Assembly: GCF_003862485.1 (NCBI RefSeq)
Contig: NZ_RRCM01000001.1
Coordinates: forward strand, 107,124-171,123
Source: Lachnoanaerobaculum orale
GTDB lineage: Bacteria > Bacillota > Clostridia > Lachnospirales > Lachnospiraceae
Direction: 5' to 3'
DNA length: 64,000 nucleotides
The notes below the pieces were generated by a model. That model saw nothing but the letters and a program-made list of their open reading frames with translations, searched no databases and was not told where the DNA came from. The position numbers and the translations under genes are program-made. Below, piece after piece: positions 45,935 to 54,755 of this stretch; position 1 is the stretch's first letter, and every line of letters begins with the position of its first letter.

Positions 45935-47572
45935 ATGATAAGTGCAAATGGAATAACCCTTAGATTAGGAAAGAAAGCCCTTTTTGAAGATGTTAATATA
46001 AAGTTTACACCCGGCAACTGTTACGGACTTATAGGTGCCAACGGTGCCGGAAAGTCTACATTCTTAAAGATACTTTCAGGACAGATAGAGCCTACCAACG
46101 GTGATGTGGTTATAACACCGGGAGAGAGACTTTCATTCTTAGAGCAGGATCATTTCAAGTATGATGCATATACGGTTTTAGATACTGTAATCATGGGAAA
46201 TGCAAGACTGTATGAGATAATGAAGGAAAAGGATGCAATATATGCAAAACCTGATTTTACCGAAGAAGACGGTATAAAGGCGGCAGACCTTGAAGGCGAG
46301 TTTGCCAATATGAACGGCTGGGAGGCCGAGTCGGATGCAGCAGCGCTTTTAAACGGACTTGGCGTGGATACCGAACATCACTACACATTGATGAGTGATA
46401 TGCCTTCAAACCTTAAGGTAAAGGTACTTCTTGCAAAGGCACTCTTCGGTAATCCGGACATACTTTTGCTTGACGAGCCTACAAACCACCTTGACTTGGA
46501 TGCTATTGCATGGCTTGAAGAGTTCCTTATCAACTTTGAGAACACAATCATAGTGGTATCTCATGACAGATATTTCCTCAATAAAGTATGTACAATGATT
46601 GCGGATATAGACTATGGTAAGATACAGCTCTATGCCGGAAACTATGATTTCTGGTATGAGTCAAGTCAGCTTATGGTTCGCCAGATGAAGGAAGCCAACA
46701 GAAAGAAAGAAGAAAAAATCAAGGAGTTGCAGGAGTTCATTCAAAGATTCTCTGCAAATGCTTCAAAGTCAAAGCAGGCTACTTCAAGAAAGAGAGCTTT
46801 GGAAAAGATTGAGCTTGACGATATCAAGCCTTCATCAAGAAAGTATCCTTATATAGACTTCAGACCGAACAGAGAGATAGGAAATGAGGTACTTACCGTT
46901 GAGAATCTTTCAAAGACAATTGACGGTGAGAAAATCCTTGATAATATAAGCTTTGTACTCAACAGAGAGGACAAGGTGGCACTTGTAGGACCTAACGAGA
47001 AGGCAAAGACGGTGCTGTTTAAGATACTTGCCGGAGAGATGGAGCCTGACAGTGGAAGCTTTAAGTGGGGACTTACCACCACACAGAGCTACTTCCCTAA
47101 GGACAATACAAAGGACTTTTCAGGTGATGAAACAATAGTTGACTGGCTGACAGGATATTCTGAGAATAAGGATGCCACATATGTAAGAGGCTTCCTCGGC
47201 AGAATGCTCTTTGCAGGTGAAGACGGTGTAAAGAAGGTAAATGTACTGTCAGGTGGTGAGAAGGTGCGCTGTATGCTCTCAAAGCTTATGATAAGCGGAG
47301 CAAATGTACTTATTCTTGACGAGCCTACCGACCACCTTGATATGGAGTCCATTACGGCACTCAACACAGGACTTGAAAAGTTCAAGGGTGTGCTTATATT
47401 CTCATCAAGAGACCATCAGGTAGTTCAGACTACAGCCAACAGAATCATGGAGATTATAAACGGAAGTCTTATAGATAAGATAACCACATATGATGAGTAC
47501 CTTGACTCCGATGAGATGGCAAGAAAGAGATTCACATATACAGTTTCTGCAGATGAAGAGAGTGACGACTGA
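45935..47572 (+). CDS. ABC-F family ATPase (YkpA/YbiT-like)
   Basis: 545 residues, two ABC domains and no membrane part, so it acts on ribosomes, not in transport. The first domain has Walker A GANGAGKST and ILLLDEPTNHLDLDA. A linker of charged helix follows (KEANRKKEEKIKELQEF). The second domain's Walker A reads GPNEKAKT, without the normal GKS/T glycine, and its signature is VLSGGEKVRC with LILDEPTDHLDME. It starts 3 bases after the aminotransferase stop. Confidence 0.93.
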   Translation: MISANGITLRLGKKALFEDVNIKFTPGNCYGLIGANGAGKSTFLKILSGQIEPTNGDVVITPGERLSFLEQDHFKYDAYTVLDTVIMGNARLYEIMKEKDAIYAKPDFTEEDGIKAADLEGEFANMNGWEAESDAAALLNGLGVDTEHHYTLMSDMPSNLKVKVLLAKALFGNPDILLLDEPTNHLDLDAIAWLEEFLINFENTIIVVSHDRYFLNKVCTMIADIDYGKIQLYAGNYDFWYESSQLMVRQMKEANRKKEEKIKELQEFIQRFSANASKSKQATSRKRALEKIELDDIKPSSRKYPYIDFRPNREIGNEVLTVENLSKTIDGEKILDNISFVLNREDKVALVGPNEKAKTVLFKILAGEMEPDSGSFKWGLTTTQSYFPKDNTKDFSGDETIVDWLTGYSENKDATYVRGFLGRMLFAGEDGVKKVNVLSGGEKVRCMLSKLMISGANVLILDEPTDHLDMESITALNTGLEKFKGVLIFSSRDHQVVQTTANRIMEIINGSLIDKITTYDEYLDSDEMARKRFTYTVSADEESDD

Positions 47573-47573
47573 T

Positions 47574-48332
47574 ATGAAAAAGATGATTTCATGGAATGTC
47601 AACGGTCTCAGAGCGGCTGTGACAAAGGTTTTTTTGGATTTTTTCAGAGATATTGATGCGGATATATTCTGCATACAGGAGTCAAAGCTCTCGGAAGGAC
47701 AAATTGAGCTTGACCTTCCGGGATACTATGACTATTGGAATTATGCAGCCAAGAAGGGATATTCCGGAGTGGCTGTATTTACCAAAGATAAGCCTCTTAA
47801 TGTAACTTACGGCATCGGAATAGAGGAGCATGACAATGAGGGCAGAGTGATTACGGCGGAGTATGAAGACTTTTATATGATTACCTGCTATACTCCTAAC
47901 TCTCAAAGAGGGCTTACAAGGCTTGAGTACAGAATGACTTGGGAGGACGCTTTCCTTAAGTATATTTTGGAACTTGAAAAGAATAAGCCTGTAATATTCT
48001 GCGGTGATTTGAATGTGGCACATACAGAAATAGATCTTAAGAATCCGAAGACAAACAGAAAAAATGCCGGATTTACAGATGAAGAGAGGGCAAAGATGGA
48101 TGTTATTTTGTCCTCAGGTTTTGTAGACAGTTTCAGAGTATTATACCCTGACAAGACAGATGCTTACTCATGGTGGTCCTATATGGGAGGCGCCAGAGCA
48201 AAAAATGTCGGTTGGCGTATTGACTATTTTATAGTATCTGATAAATTAAAAGATAGAATAAAAGAAGCCAAGATTCACAGTGAAATCTTCGGCTCAGACC
48301 ATTGTCCGGTAGAACTGGATATAGAAATATAA
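47574..48332 (+). CDS. xth: Exodeoxyribonuclease III
   Basis: 252 residues from ATG 47574, one base after the ABC-F stop; the in-frame ATGs further upstream lie inside that gene. AP endonuclease/exonuclease III motifs: MISWNVNGLRA, IFCIQESKLS with the metal Glu, CGDLNVAHTEIDL, and the catalytic FGSDHCPVELDI at the end. It acts in base-excision repair. Confidence 0.95.
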   Translation: MKKMISWNVNGLRAAVTKVFLDFFRDIDADIFCIQESKLSEGQIELDLPGYYDYWNYAAKKGYSGVAVFTKDKPLNVTYGIGIEEHDNEGRVITAEYEDFYMITCYTPNSQRGLTRLEYRMTWEDAFLKYILELEKNKPVIFCGDLNVAHTEIDLKNPKTNRKNAGFTDEERAKMDVILSSGFVDSFRVLYPDKTDAYSWWSYMGGARAKNVGWRIDYFIVSDKLKDRIKEAKIHSEIFGSDHCPVELDIEI

Positions 48333-48356
48333 TATGTATACTTAAAGGAGGTCGTT

Positions 48357-50159
48357 ATGGCAGTAAGAGTTGACAGAGATAAGAGTTTTTATTATCCGAC
48401 AGGAATTACCGTCACGCCCTCTTTTTTTTGCATAAAGGTTATAAGAAAGTGTAAGAGACTTTATATAAACCTTTATGAGAGAAATGTGGAAGAGGCGGTG
48501 GAAAAAATAGAGTTTCCGCCTGAATCAAGAATAGGTGATGTTTGGTTTATGCAGGTGGATATGCGCCTGAAAAAGAACATGGAGTACGCGCTTGAAGACG
48601 AGAAAGGGCTGTTTGCGGATGAGTACGGCAAGAGCTTTTCAGGAAAAGACAGCTTCGGAAAAGTAAGTCTGATAGACAATCCGAGAAGAAGCCCTGTATA
48701 TATAGCCGCTTTTGACTGGGGAAATGACCTTGAAAATGTGAAGGCTATAGAGGATAAGTCTTTAGATTCCTCATTTATATACAGACTTCACGCAAGGGGA
48801 TTTACAAAGTCGAATACTTCAAGGATAGTTGACAAAGGTACATTTAAAGGAATTCTTGAAAAGGTTGATTATTTGAAAGAAATCGGAGCGGATTTTATAG
48901 ATATAATGCCTGCTACGGAGTTTGACGAGTTTATAAGGAGCGCCGGAAGTTTTTTCTCACTGTTTGACAAAGAAAAGAAAGAGAAAAAAGAGAAGATAAC
49001 GCTCAATTATTGGGGATATACAAACAGTCTTAATTTTGCGCCTAAGGCAAGCTATGCTACAAGAAGATACAGAAATCCTGTAAATGAGTACAAAGCTATG
49101 GTAAAGTCTATGCATGAAGCCGGAATAGGAGTTATACAGGAATTTTTCTTTGAGAGAAAAAGTATAAGCTATATTATAGATGTCCTCAGATTTTGGAAGC
49201 TTGAATATCATATAGACGGTTTCCATCTTGCAGGAGTCAACTACTGTGACGAGATTGTAAAGGATCCTTATCTTCTTGACTGCAAGTTTATTTTTTCAAA
49301 TAAGATATATGATATCAGGTCCGCCAATATTATCTCCATGGACTATGAATATATGAACAATATGAGAAAGTACCTAAAGGGTGATGAGGGCATGGTTCCT
49401 TTCGTCTCAAATGTTCTAGGAAATAAAAACGGTTATTTAAACTTTATTGCGGATGTCAACGGATTTTCTCTGGCAGATATATACAGGTATGACTATAAGC
49501 ACAATGAAGAAAACGGTGAGGACAATGCGGACGGCTCGAATATGAATTTCTCATGGAACTGCGGTTTTGAGGGAGATACAAAGAAACTGCAGGTAATGAA
49601 TCTTAGAAAGAGAATGTATCTGAATGCAATATTTCTTTTGATGATTTCAAGAGGTGCCATAGGGGTTTGCAGCGGCGATGAAGTTTTACAGTCAAAGGGC
49701 GGCAATAACAATACCTACTGTCAGGACAATGATACAAGCTATTTTAACTGGAAGCTTGTAAATAAGAACAAGGATTTCTTAGAATTTTTTAGAGAAATGC
49801 TTGATTTCAGAAGAAAGTATATTCTGACAGATGATAAGCAAAAGATCTCCATACACGGAATGCAGGTTTGGAAACCTGATTTTGAGTACTACAACAGGCA
49901 GATGGGTGTACTTATAGAAGGAAAACAGGATGTATATATTATTTTAAATATGCATTGGGACAGCCACGAGTTTTCACTCCCTACTATAAAGAGGGGAAGC
50001 ACTTGGAATGTGCTTGTAAATACAGCTGATATAAATTTACCTTTTAAGAAAGAAGTTGTTAAGGTAAAAAATCAGAGAACCATATCTGTTGAAGGCAGAA
50101 GCTGTATGGTACTTATTGCTAAAGAAGATAAAAAGGCGGATGTAAGAAAGAAGGTATGA
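48357..50159 (+). CDS. GH13-fold protein related to glycogen debranching enzyme, catalytic residues lost
   Basis: 600 residues. An N-terminal CBM48-like region is followed by a GH13 barrel of isoamylase/GlgX type, shown by IYRLHARGFT, DYLKEIGADFIDIMPATEF, KHNEENGEDNADG, SWNCGFEG and CSGDEVLQSKGGNNNTYCQD. The nucleophile region reads DGFHLAGV instead of DGFRFDL, the general-acid strand has no Glu-containing motif (FIFSNKIYDIRSANIISMDY), and HDGFTL has become VNGFSL. So it is probably not an active hydrolase; a glucan-binding or regulatory role is possible. AAAGGAGG before ATG. The next gene overlaps it by 4 bases. Confidence 0.85.
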   Translation: MAVRVDRDKSFYYPTGITVTPSFFCIKVIRKCKRLYINLYERNVEEAVEKIEFPPESRIGDVWFMQVDMRLKKNMEYALEDEKGLFADEYGKSFSGKDSFGKVSLIDNPRRSPVYIAAFDWGNDLENVKAIEDKSLDSSFIYRLHARGFTKSNTSRIVDKGTFKGILEKVDYLKEIGADFIDIMPATEFDEFIRSAGSFFSLFDKEKKEKKEKITLNYWGYTNSLNFAPKASYATRRYRNPVNEYKAMVKSMHEAGIGVIQEFFFERKSISYIIDVLRFWKLEYHIDGFHLAGVNYCDEIVKDPYLLDCKFIFSNKIYDIRSANIISMDYEYMNNMRKYLKGDEGMVPFVSNVLGNKNGYLNFIADVNGFSLADIYRYDYKHNEENGEDNADGSNMNFSWNCGFEGDTKKLQVMNLRKRMYLNAIFLLMISRGAIGVCSGDEVLQSKGGNNNTYCQDNDTSYFNWKLVNKNKDFLEFFREMLDFRRKYILTDDKQKISIHGMQVWKPDFEYYNRQMGVLIEGKQDVYIILNMHWDSHEFSLPTIKRGSTWNVLVNTADINLPFKKEVVKVKNQRTISVEGRSCMVLIAKEDKKADVRKKV

Positions 50160-50848
50160 ATGTAATTATTATAGCGGCAGTTGCGGTAGCGATAATAGCG
50201 GTTTCTCTAATGATGAATATATCAAAGCCTAAAAGTTCTGACGATGATATGGCTGAATACTCAAAGTCTAAAGGGGATAAAAAAGAGTTTTCAAAGCCAA
50301 GCCTTAAAAAGGGATTTCAGGAAGAGGCAAGTGTAAAATGCATGGTTGCAAATGCTACCTGTTCACGCTTAAAATATATGGATTTTAAAGGCGATATTTA
50401 TGATGTAAAGTATGACGGTAAAAATGTGAACATCGAAAGAGAAACCGAGAAAGATGATACATTAAAGGATTATAAGATAGAAAAGGCCTATATGCAGGGA
50501 GGTTTTTCTCTTATAGAGGGCAATGAAACAGCCGAGAGAATAAATAACTTCAATCAAAATATGAAGCATATAAGGATTTATGATAAAGACGACAATGAGT
50601 ATAAGTCTATAACCTTTAAGCAGGGTATAAATGATTTTGTCGATATAAAAACTCTTGATGAACTTTGCGACTTTTTGAAAAAAGAGCTTCCACAGGGCGG
50701 TATCATTCTGGATAAACTTGTAAAAATAGGATTCGGAAAGAGAAACTTGTGGACAACCTTCAGCTATGACTACGGGGATGGAAGAAGTAAAGTTATTAAA
50801 AAAGATGATACACTGAAGTTTGAAGATTTATTTGAAAGATGGGAATAA
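50156..50848 (+). CDS. Membrane-anchored protein of unknown function
   Basis: 230 residues. One N-terminal membrane helix (about residues 2-20), a Lys/Ser/Asp-rich linker to about 55, then a mixed alpha/beta domain with no recognised motif. It is coupled to the pseudo-GH13 gene by an ATGA overlap, so the two proteins may work together. A terminator follows. Confidence 0.7.
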   Translation: MNVIIIAAVAVAIIAVSLMMNISKPKSSDDDMAEYSKSKGDKKEFSKPSLKKGFQEEASVKCMVANATCSRLKYMDFKGDIYDVKYDGKNVNIERETEKDDTLKDYKIEKAYMQGGFSLIEGNETAERINNFNQNMKHIRIYDKDDNEYKSITFKQGINDFVDIKTLDELCDFLKKELPQGGIILDKLVKIGFGKRNLWTTFSYDYGDGRSKVIKKDDTLKFEDLFERWE

Positions 50849-50862
50849 AATTTTTTATAAGA

Positions 50863-50893
50863 TAGGGCCTTTTTAATAGGCTCTATTTATTTG
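50863..50893 (+). terminator. Terminator after the 50156 gene
   Basis: TAGGGCC (50863-50869) pairs with GGCTCTA (50879-50885) including one G-U pair, followed by TTTATTT. Confidence 0.6.
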
Positions 50894-50923
50894 AAATTTT
50901 TTAAAAAAAAGTTCATTTTGCTA

Positions 50924-50952
50924 TTGACAAATGTATATAAGTGCAGTATTCT
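50924..50952 (+). promoter_or_regulatory. Promoter of tRNA-Gln
   Basis: TTGACA (50924-50929), 17-base spacer, TATTCT (50947-50952), 14 bases before the tRNA. Confidence 0.75.
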
Positions 50953-50966
50953 ATTAAAGTCAGTTT

Positions 50967-51038
50967 TGGGTTATCGCCAAATGGTAAGGCACTGGACTCT
51001 GACTCCAGCATTTCTAGGTTCGAATCCTAGTAGCCCAG
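50967..51038 (+). tRNA. tRNA-Gln (anticodon CTG)
   Basis: 72 bases. Acceptor stem TGGGTTA with TAGCCCA plus G discriminator, D-arm with AAATGGTAAGGC, anticodon stem CTGGA/TCCAG around loop CTCTGAC (anticodon CTG), and T-arm CTAGG-TTCGAAT-CCTAG. The CCA end is not encoded. A single-gene unit with its own promoter and terminator. Confidence 0.97.
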
Positions 51039-51043
51039 CTTTT

Positions 51044-51082
51044 AAAACTCCCATTCAAACAGAAGTTTGTGGGAGTTTTTTA
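51044..51082 (+). terminator. Terminator of tRNA-Gln
   Basis: AAAACTCCCA (51044-51053) pairs with TGGGAGTTTT (51070-51079), with an inner CAAAC/GTTTG pairing, then a T-run. Confidence 0.88.
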
Positions 51083-51105
51083 GTATATATGAATGAGGAA
51101 TTTTT

Positions 51106-51753
51106 ATGAAGGTGACACTGGCGGGGACGGAGAGTTTGACAAATTATATTGCGGCATTAAAAGCAAACGATATTGAAGTTATAAATACACTTGATGTAGA
51201 AGAGGCTCTAAAATGTGACGGATTACTTTTACCGGGCGGCGGAGATATAGATCCGAAATATTATGGCGAAGAGATGAACGGCTCAGATGAGCCTGACAGA
51301 GAGCTTGATAAGGCGCAGTGGGATGTTTTGGATGCTTTTGTAAAGGAAAAAAAGCCTGTATTCGGTATTTGCAGAGGTATGCAGCTTATCAATGTGTACT
51401 TTGGAGGGAGTCTTTATCAGGACTTAAAGACAAAAGATGCCCATTCAAGAAAAAACGGAGTTGACAGCGTACACAGTGTGAAAAGTATTGTAGAGGACAA
51501 TCTGTTTGAAAACCTGTACGGCAAGGAATTTTTTGTAAATTCGGCACATCATCAGGGAGTAAAAAAAATCGGTGAAGGTCTTATATCCGTTTTGGAAGCA
51601 AATGACGGAGTTTGTGAAGCTCTGCTTCATAAGGATTTGCCGATAGTGGCGACGCAGTTTCATCCTGAAAGAATGTCATATGAGCAAAGAAGAGATGATA
51701 CGGTTGTAGGTGAGGGCATATTTGAATATTTCAAATCCCTCTTAAAAGGTTAG
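51106..51753 (+). CDS. Gamma-glutamyl-gamma-aminobutyrate hydrolase family protein (peptidase C26)
   Basis: 215-residue class I glutamine-amidotransferase-like hydrolase. [16 protein letters not shown] near the start, nucleophile Cys in [20 protein letters not shown], and the catalytic His-Glu in [10 protein letters not shown]. PuuD-type enzymes split gamma-glutamyl amides; the natural substrate is not certain. Weak ribosome site GAGGAATTTTT. Confidence 0.9.
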   Translation: MKVTLAGTESLTNYIAALKANDIEVINTLDVEEALKCDGLLLPGGGDIDPKYYGEEMNGSDEPDRELDKAQWDVLDAFVKEKKPVFGICRGMQLINVYFGGSLYQDLKTKDAHSRKNGVDSVHSVKSIVEDNLFENLYGKEFFVNSAHHQGVKKIGEGLISVLEANDGVCEALLHKDLPIVATQFHPERMSYEQRRDDTVVGEGIFEYFKSLLKG

Positions 51754-51760
51754 GTAGATA

Positions 51761-52471
51761 ATGTATTCATTTAATGAAAGAATAAGATACAGTGAGTTGG
51801 GGGAAGACGGAGAGCTGTCATTACTTGGACTTTTGAATTTGTTCCAAGACTGTTCAACATTTCAATCTGAAGATTTGGGACTTGGAATAGAGTACCTGCA
51901 GGGCAAGAGAGAAGCCTGGTGGGTCAATTCATGGCAGATAGATATAAGCAGATTGCCGGTTCTCGGACAAAGAGTGGAAGTGGGCACATTTGCATATGCT
52001 TTTAAGAGCTTCTACGGCTTTAGAAATTTCTTTCTAAAGGATGAAAACGGTGAGTTTTTGGTTAAGGCGGATTCCATATGGTTTCATTATGATTTGGACA
52101 ATAAAAGGCCTACAAAACCTACGGATGAGGCGCTTGGTAAGTATCTGGCAGGGAATGATAAACACATGGAAATGACACAAATTGTCAGAAAATTCGATAT
52201 TCCAAGTGATTATGAGCTTGGTGATGAGATTATTGTCACTAAGAACGACCTGGATACAAATCATCATATGAACAATGCAATATATGTCAGTAAGGCAAGA
52301 AACCTTATCGACGAGGATTTTAAAGTAAAAAAAATAGGTGTACAATATAAGAAAGCAGCCGTATTACATGATATAATATTGCCGAGGATAACAAAGGATA
52401 AAGATTCTTATATTATAAATTTGGCGGATAAAAACGGTGATACATATGCTGTTGTTAAGTTTGATTATTAA
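51761..52471 (+). CDS. Acyl-ACP thioesterase
   Basis: 236 residues, double hot-dog fold. The N-terminal RIRYSELGEDGELSLLGLLN and WQIDISRLPVLGQRVEVGTF segments and the second-domain active site NDLDTNHHMNNAIYV (Asn-x-His) match bacterial FatA/FatB-like enzymes, which release fatty acids from acyl carrier protein. It starts 7 bases after the C26 hydrolase stop. Confidence 0.92.
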   Translation: MYSFNERIRYSELGEDGELSLLGLLNLFQDCSTFQSEDLGLGIEYLQGKREAWWVNSWQIDISRLPVLGQRVEVGTFAYAFKSFYGFRNFFLKDENGEFLVKADSIWFHYDLDNKRPTKPTDEALGKYLAGNDKHMEMTQIVRKFDIPSDYELGDEIIVTKNDLDTNHHMNNAIYVSKARNLIDEDFKVKKIGVQYKKAAVLHDIILPRITKDKDSYIINLADKNGDTYAVVKFDY

Positions 52472-52480
52472 GGGGGAGTT

Positions 52481-53302
52481 ATGGAATTAGGAAAGATACA
52501 GAGTCTTAAGGTGGACAGAAAAAAGGATTTCGGTGTGTATCTTACAGACGGAAACGGTGAAGATGTGCTGCTTCCTATGAAAGAGGTTCCTAAAGACTGT
52601 GAAGTCGGAAGTGAGATTGAGGTATTTATATACCGTGACAGCAAAGACAGACTTATTGCAACCACAAGGAAGCCTAAGCTTTTGGTAGGCGAGGTTGGCA
52701 GACTTTTTGTAAAGTCGACTACAGGAATAGGTGCATTTTTGGATATCGGACTTGAAAGAGATGTGCTTTTGCCTTTTAAGGAGACATTAGGTAAGGTAAA
52801 AGAGGGAGACGAGATACTTGTATATCTGTATGAGGATAAGAGTCACAGACTTGCAGCCAGTGCAAAGGTTTATTCTCGTCTGTCGACAAACAGCCCGTAC
52901 AAAAAAGACGATGAAGTGGTCGGTACAGTATTTGAAATCAAAAAGATGGGTATCTTTGTCGCTGTAGACGATAAGTATAACGGCATGATTCCTCCAAACG
53001 AGAACTTTGAAAATGTGAAGCCGGGAGACAGACTTGACCTTAGAGTAATCAGAGTGAGAGAGGACGGCAAGCTTGATCTAAGTCCAAGAAAAAAAGCATA
53101 TGTACAGCTTGTAAAGGATGCGGATGTTTTATACGGCATAATGGAAAGAAGGGGCGGAAGCTTGGGGTTTGACGAGAGCGTTTCTCCCGACAGAATAAAG
53201 GCTGAGCTTGAACTTAGTAAGAACGCCTTTAAGAGGGCTGTCGGTCATCTCTTAAAAGAGGGGAAGATAGAGATAGTTGACGGAGATATCAAAATAAAGT
53301 GA
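52481..53302 (+). CDS. cvfB: CvfB-like S1 RNA-binding protein
   Basis: 273 residues with three S1-like beta barrels and a C-terminal winged helix, as in CvfB/YitL. Visible blocks: KKDFGVYLTDGNGEDVLLPM, GIGAFLDIGLERDVLLPF, EIKKMGIFVAVDDKYNGMIP and the terminal AFKRAVGHLLKEGKIEI. It binds RNA and affects virulence genes in Staphylococcus. GGGGGAG before ATG, 9 bases after the thioesterase. Confidence 0.92.
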   Translation: MELGKIQSLKVDRKKDFGVYLTDGNGEDVLLPMKEVPKDCEVGSEIEVFIYRDSKDRLIATTRKPKLLVGEVGRLFVKSTTGIGAFLDIGLERDVLLPFKETLGKVKEGDEILVYLYEDKSHRLAASAKVYSRLSTNSPYKKDDEVVGTVFEIKKMGIFVAVDDKYNGMIPPNENFENVKPGDRLDLRVIRVREDGKLDLSPRKKAYVQLVKDADVLYGIMERRGGSLGFDESVSPDRIKAELELSKNAFKRAVGHLLKEGKIEIVDGDIKIK

Positions 53303-53310
53303 TGAAATAC

Positions 53311-53338
53311 AGACTGCAGGTTTTCTGCGGTCTTTTTT
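53311..53338 (+). terminator. Terminator after cvfB
   Basis: GACTGCAG (53312-53319) with CTGCGGTC (53325-53332), one G-U pair, then six T. It overlaps the spacer before the next ATG, so the endolysin-like gene at 53351 begins right after it. Confidence 0.75.
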
Positions 53339-53350
53339 GAAAGGAGATAT

Positions 53351-54340
53351 ATGGCTGTAGTTGACAATGTTATAAGCAAGGCAAGAGAATATATCGGTGT
53401 GAGTGAGAATCCGCCTGAGAGCAATAATGTAGTGTTTAATACGGACTACTACGGCAGAGAGGTTTTTGATAACGGCAGTGCCACGTATCCGTGGTGTGTG
53501 GTATTTTTGTGGGATATTTTCAGAATGAGCGGCGCCGGGAGTATATTTTGTGACGGTATGAAGACTGCATCGACCGAAGCCGTACTTACCCATTATAAGA
53601 ATAAGGGGATGTTGTTTTCTACAGGAAAAAGAGGTGATATCGTACTTATTATAACCGATGCGGCAGGAAGGGGCAGAAATGTAAATCATGCCGGATTGGT
53701 AACAGCCGTAAACGGTGACGGAACTTATGAAACAATAGAGGGGAATACCGGCAGCGGCAATATTGCAAACGGCGGCATGGTGATGAACAGAACCAGAAGC
53801 TTATCAGGCAGAGGCTATAAGATAGTGGGATTTGCAAGACCGAGTTATGAAGGTAAAAGCAGCACCGGTTATAATGAGATACCTATAAGTGCAAAGCTTA
53901 CCATAGTAGGCGACGGAATAAGGGTAAGAAGCGCACCGAATACATCGGCAGACGTTGTAAAAAATCTTGAAGAGGGTGCCGTTGTAAAGGCTATGGGTAG
54001 AATCGCAAGCAGGCACAACCCTTGGTTTCATATAGAAGGCGGGTATATAAGCGGAAACTTTGTAAGCGGATGGGTAAAAGATTACAATGACAACAAAAGA
54101 TGGTGGTATGTGGAAAAAGATTATAAATATGCCAAGTCACAGTGGAAAAATATAGCCGGTAAAGAATATTGCTTCGGTAAGGACTCATATCTGTTTGTAA
54201 ACTGCTATATAAAGTCTGCCGTAAACGGAACTTACTATTGGGTGGATGATGACGGAGTGTACCAAAACAGGTATGACACAACAAGCCCAAGCAGGAAGTA
54301 TAGAATAGTGGAAGATTATAAGAATGAAAATGCATTATAA
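53351..54340 (+). CDS. CHAP/SH3 endolysin-like protein without signal peptide
   Basis: 329 residues. Residues 1-165 resemble a CHAP amidase/peptidase, with Cys in YPWCVVFLWDIFRMSG and His in VNHAGLVTAVNGDGT near 117, then GNTGSGNIANGG. Residues 180-245 form an SH3b domain (IRVRSAPNTSADVVKNLEEG), and the tail has Trp/Tyr-rich wall-binding-like repeats (RWWYVEKDYKYAKSQWKNIA, YYWVDDDGVYQ). There is no signal peptide, as in phage endolysins that need a holin, but no holin or phage genes adjoin it. AAAGGAGA before ATG. Confidence 0.85.
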   Translation: MAVVDNVISKAREYIGVSENPPESNNVVFNTDYYGREVFDNGSATYPWCVVFLWDIFRMSGAGSIFCDGMKTASTEAVLTHYKNKGMLFSTGKRGDIVLIITDAAGRGRNVNHAGLVTAVNGDGTYETIEGNTGSGNIANGGMVMNRTRSLSGRGYKIVGFARPSYEGKSSTGYNEIPISAKLTIVGDGIRVRSAPNTSADVVKNLEEGAVVKAMGRIASRHNPWFHIEGGYISGNFVSGWVKDYNDNKRWWYVEKDYKYAKSQWKNIAGKEYCFGKDSYLFVNCYIKSAVNGTYYWVDDDGVYQNRYDTTSPSRKYRIVEDYKNENAL

Positions 54341-54366
54341 AAAAGGGGCCTAAGCCCCTCTTTTTT
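54339..54366. terminator. Bidirectional terminator
   Basis: GGGGC (54345-54349) with GCCCC (54354-54358), flanked by A-run and T-run. It separates the endolysin-like gene from the convergent small gene. Confidence 0.85.
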
Positions 54367-54601
54367 ATTCTCCCTGATACATAAACTTTATAAGTCTTTC
54401 AACATCCTCTTTATCATGTGCTACAAGGTCAAGCTCCTTTATATAGCCGTTTGAAAAGATATTTGCCATTGAAAGATACTGTGTAAGCTTACTCTTTAAG
54501 TTTATTCTGTCGCCTTCAGGTGAAACAAGCTCAACAGTGCCTTTGCACTCATCTACAACCTTAAAAAATGCCTCAACATCTTTGATATTCTGTATCTTCA
54601 T
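54365..54601 (-). CDS. Small HPr-fold-like protein without the phosphorylation histidine
   Basis: 78 residues from ATG 54601, with TTGGAGG just before; the reading to 54676 is not supported. KGTVELVSPEGDRINLKSKL followed by TQYLSMANIF aligns with the SDISLEY.GKTVNLKSIMGVMSLGI part of HPr, and DLVAHDKEDVERLIKFM with the last HPr helix. The N-terminal GIHARPA loop with His15 is absent, so it is not a normal phosphocarrier. Function unknown. Confidence 0.7.
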   Translation of the reverse strand: MKIQNIKDVEAFFKVVDECKGTVELVSPEGDRINLKSKLTQYLSMANIFSNGYIKELDLVAHDKEDVERLIKFMYQGE

Positions 54602-54755
54602 ACATACCTCCAAGTAAATAGTAATATCTTTTACAGTATAGCAAAATAGGTATCCGGAGTAAAGAAGACAATGCAAATGTGGAAAATATAATGCGGTTGT
54701 GCTACAATAAGCAAATGCCGTTTATGGGCAAAGTATTTCAGTAATGGAGATAGAA

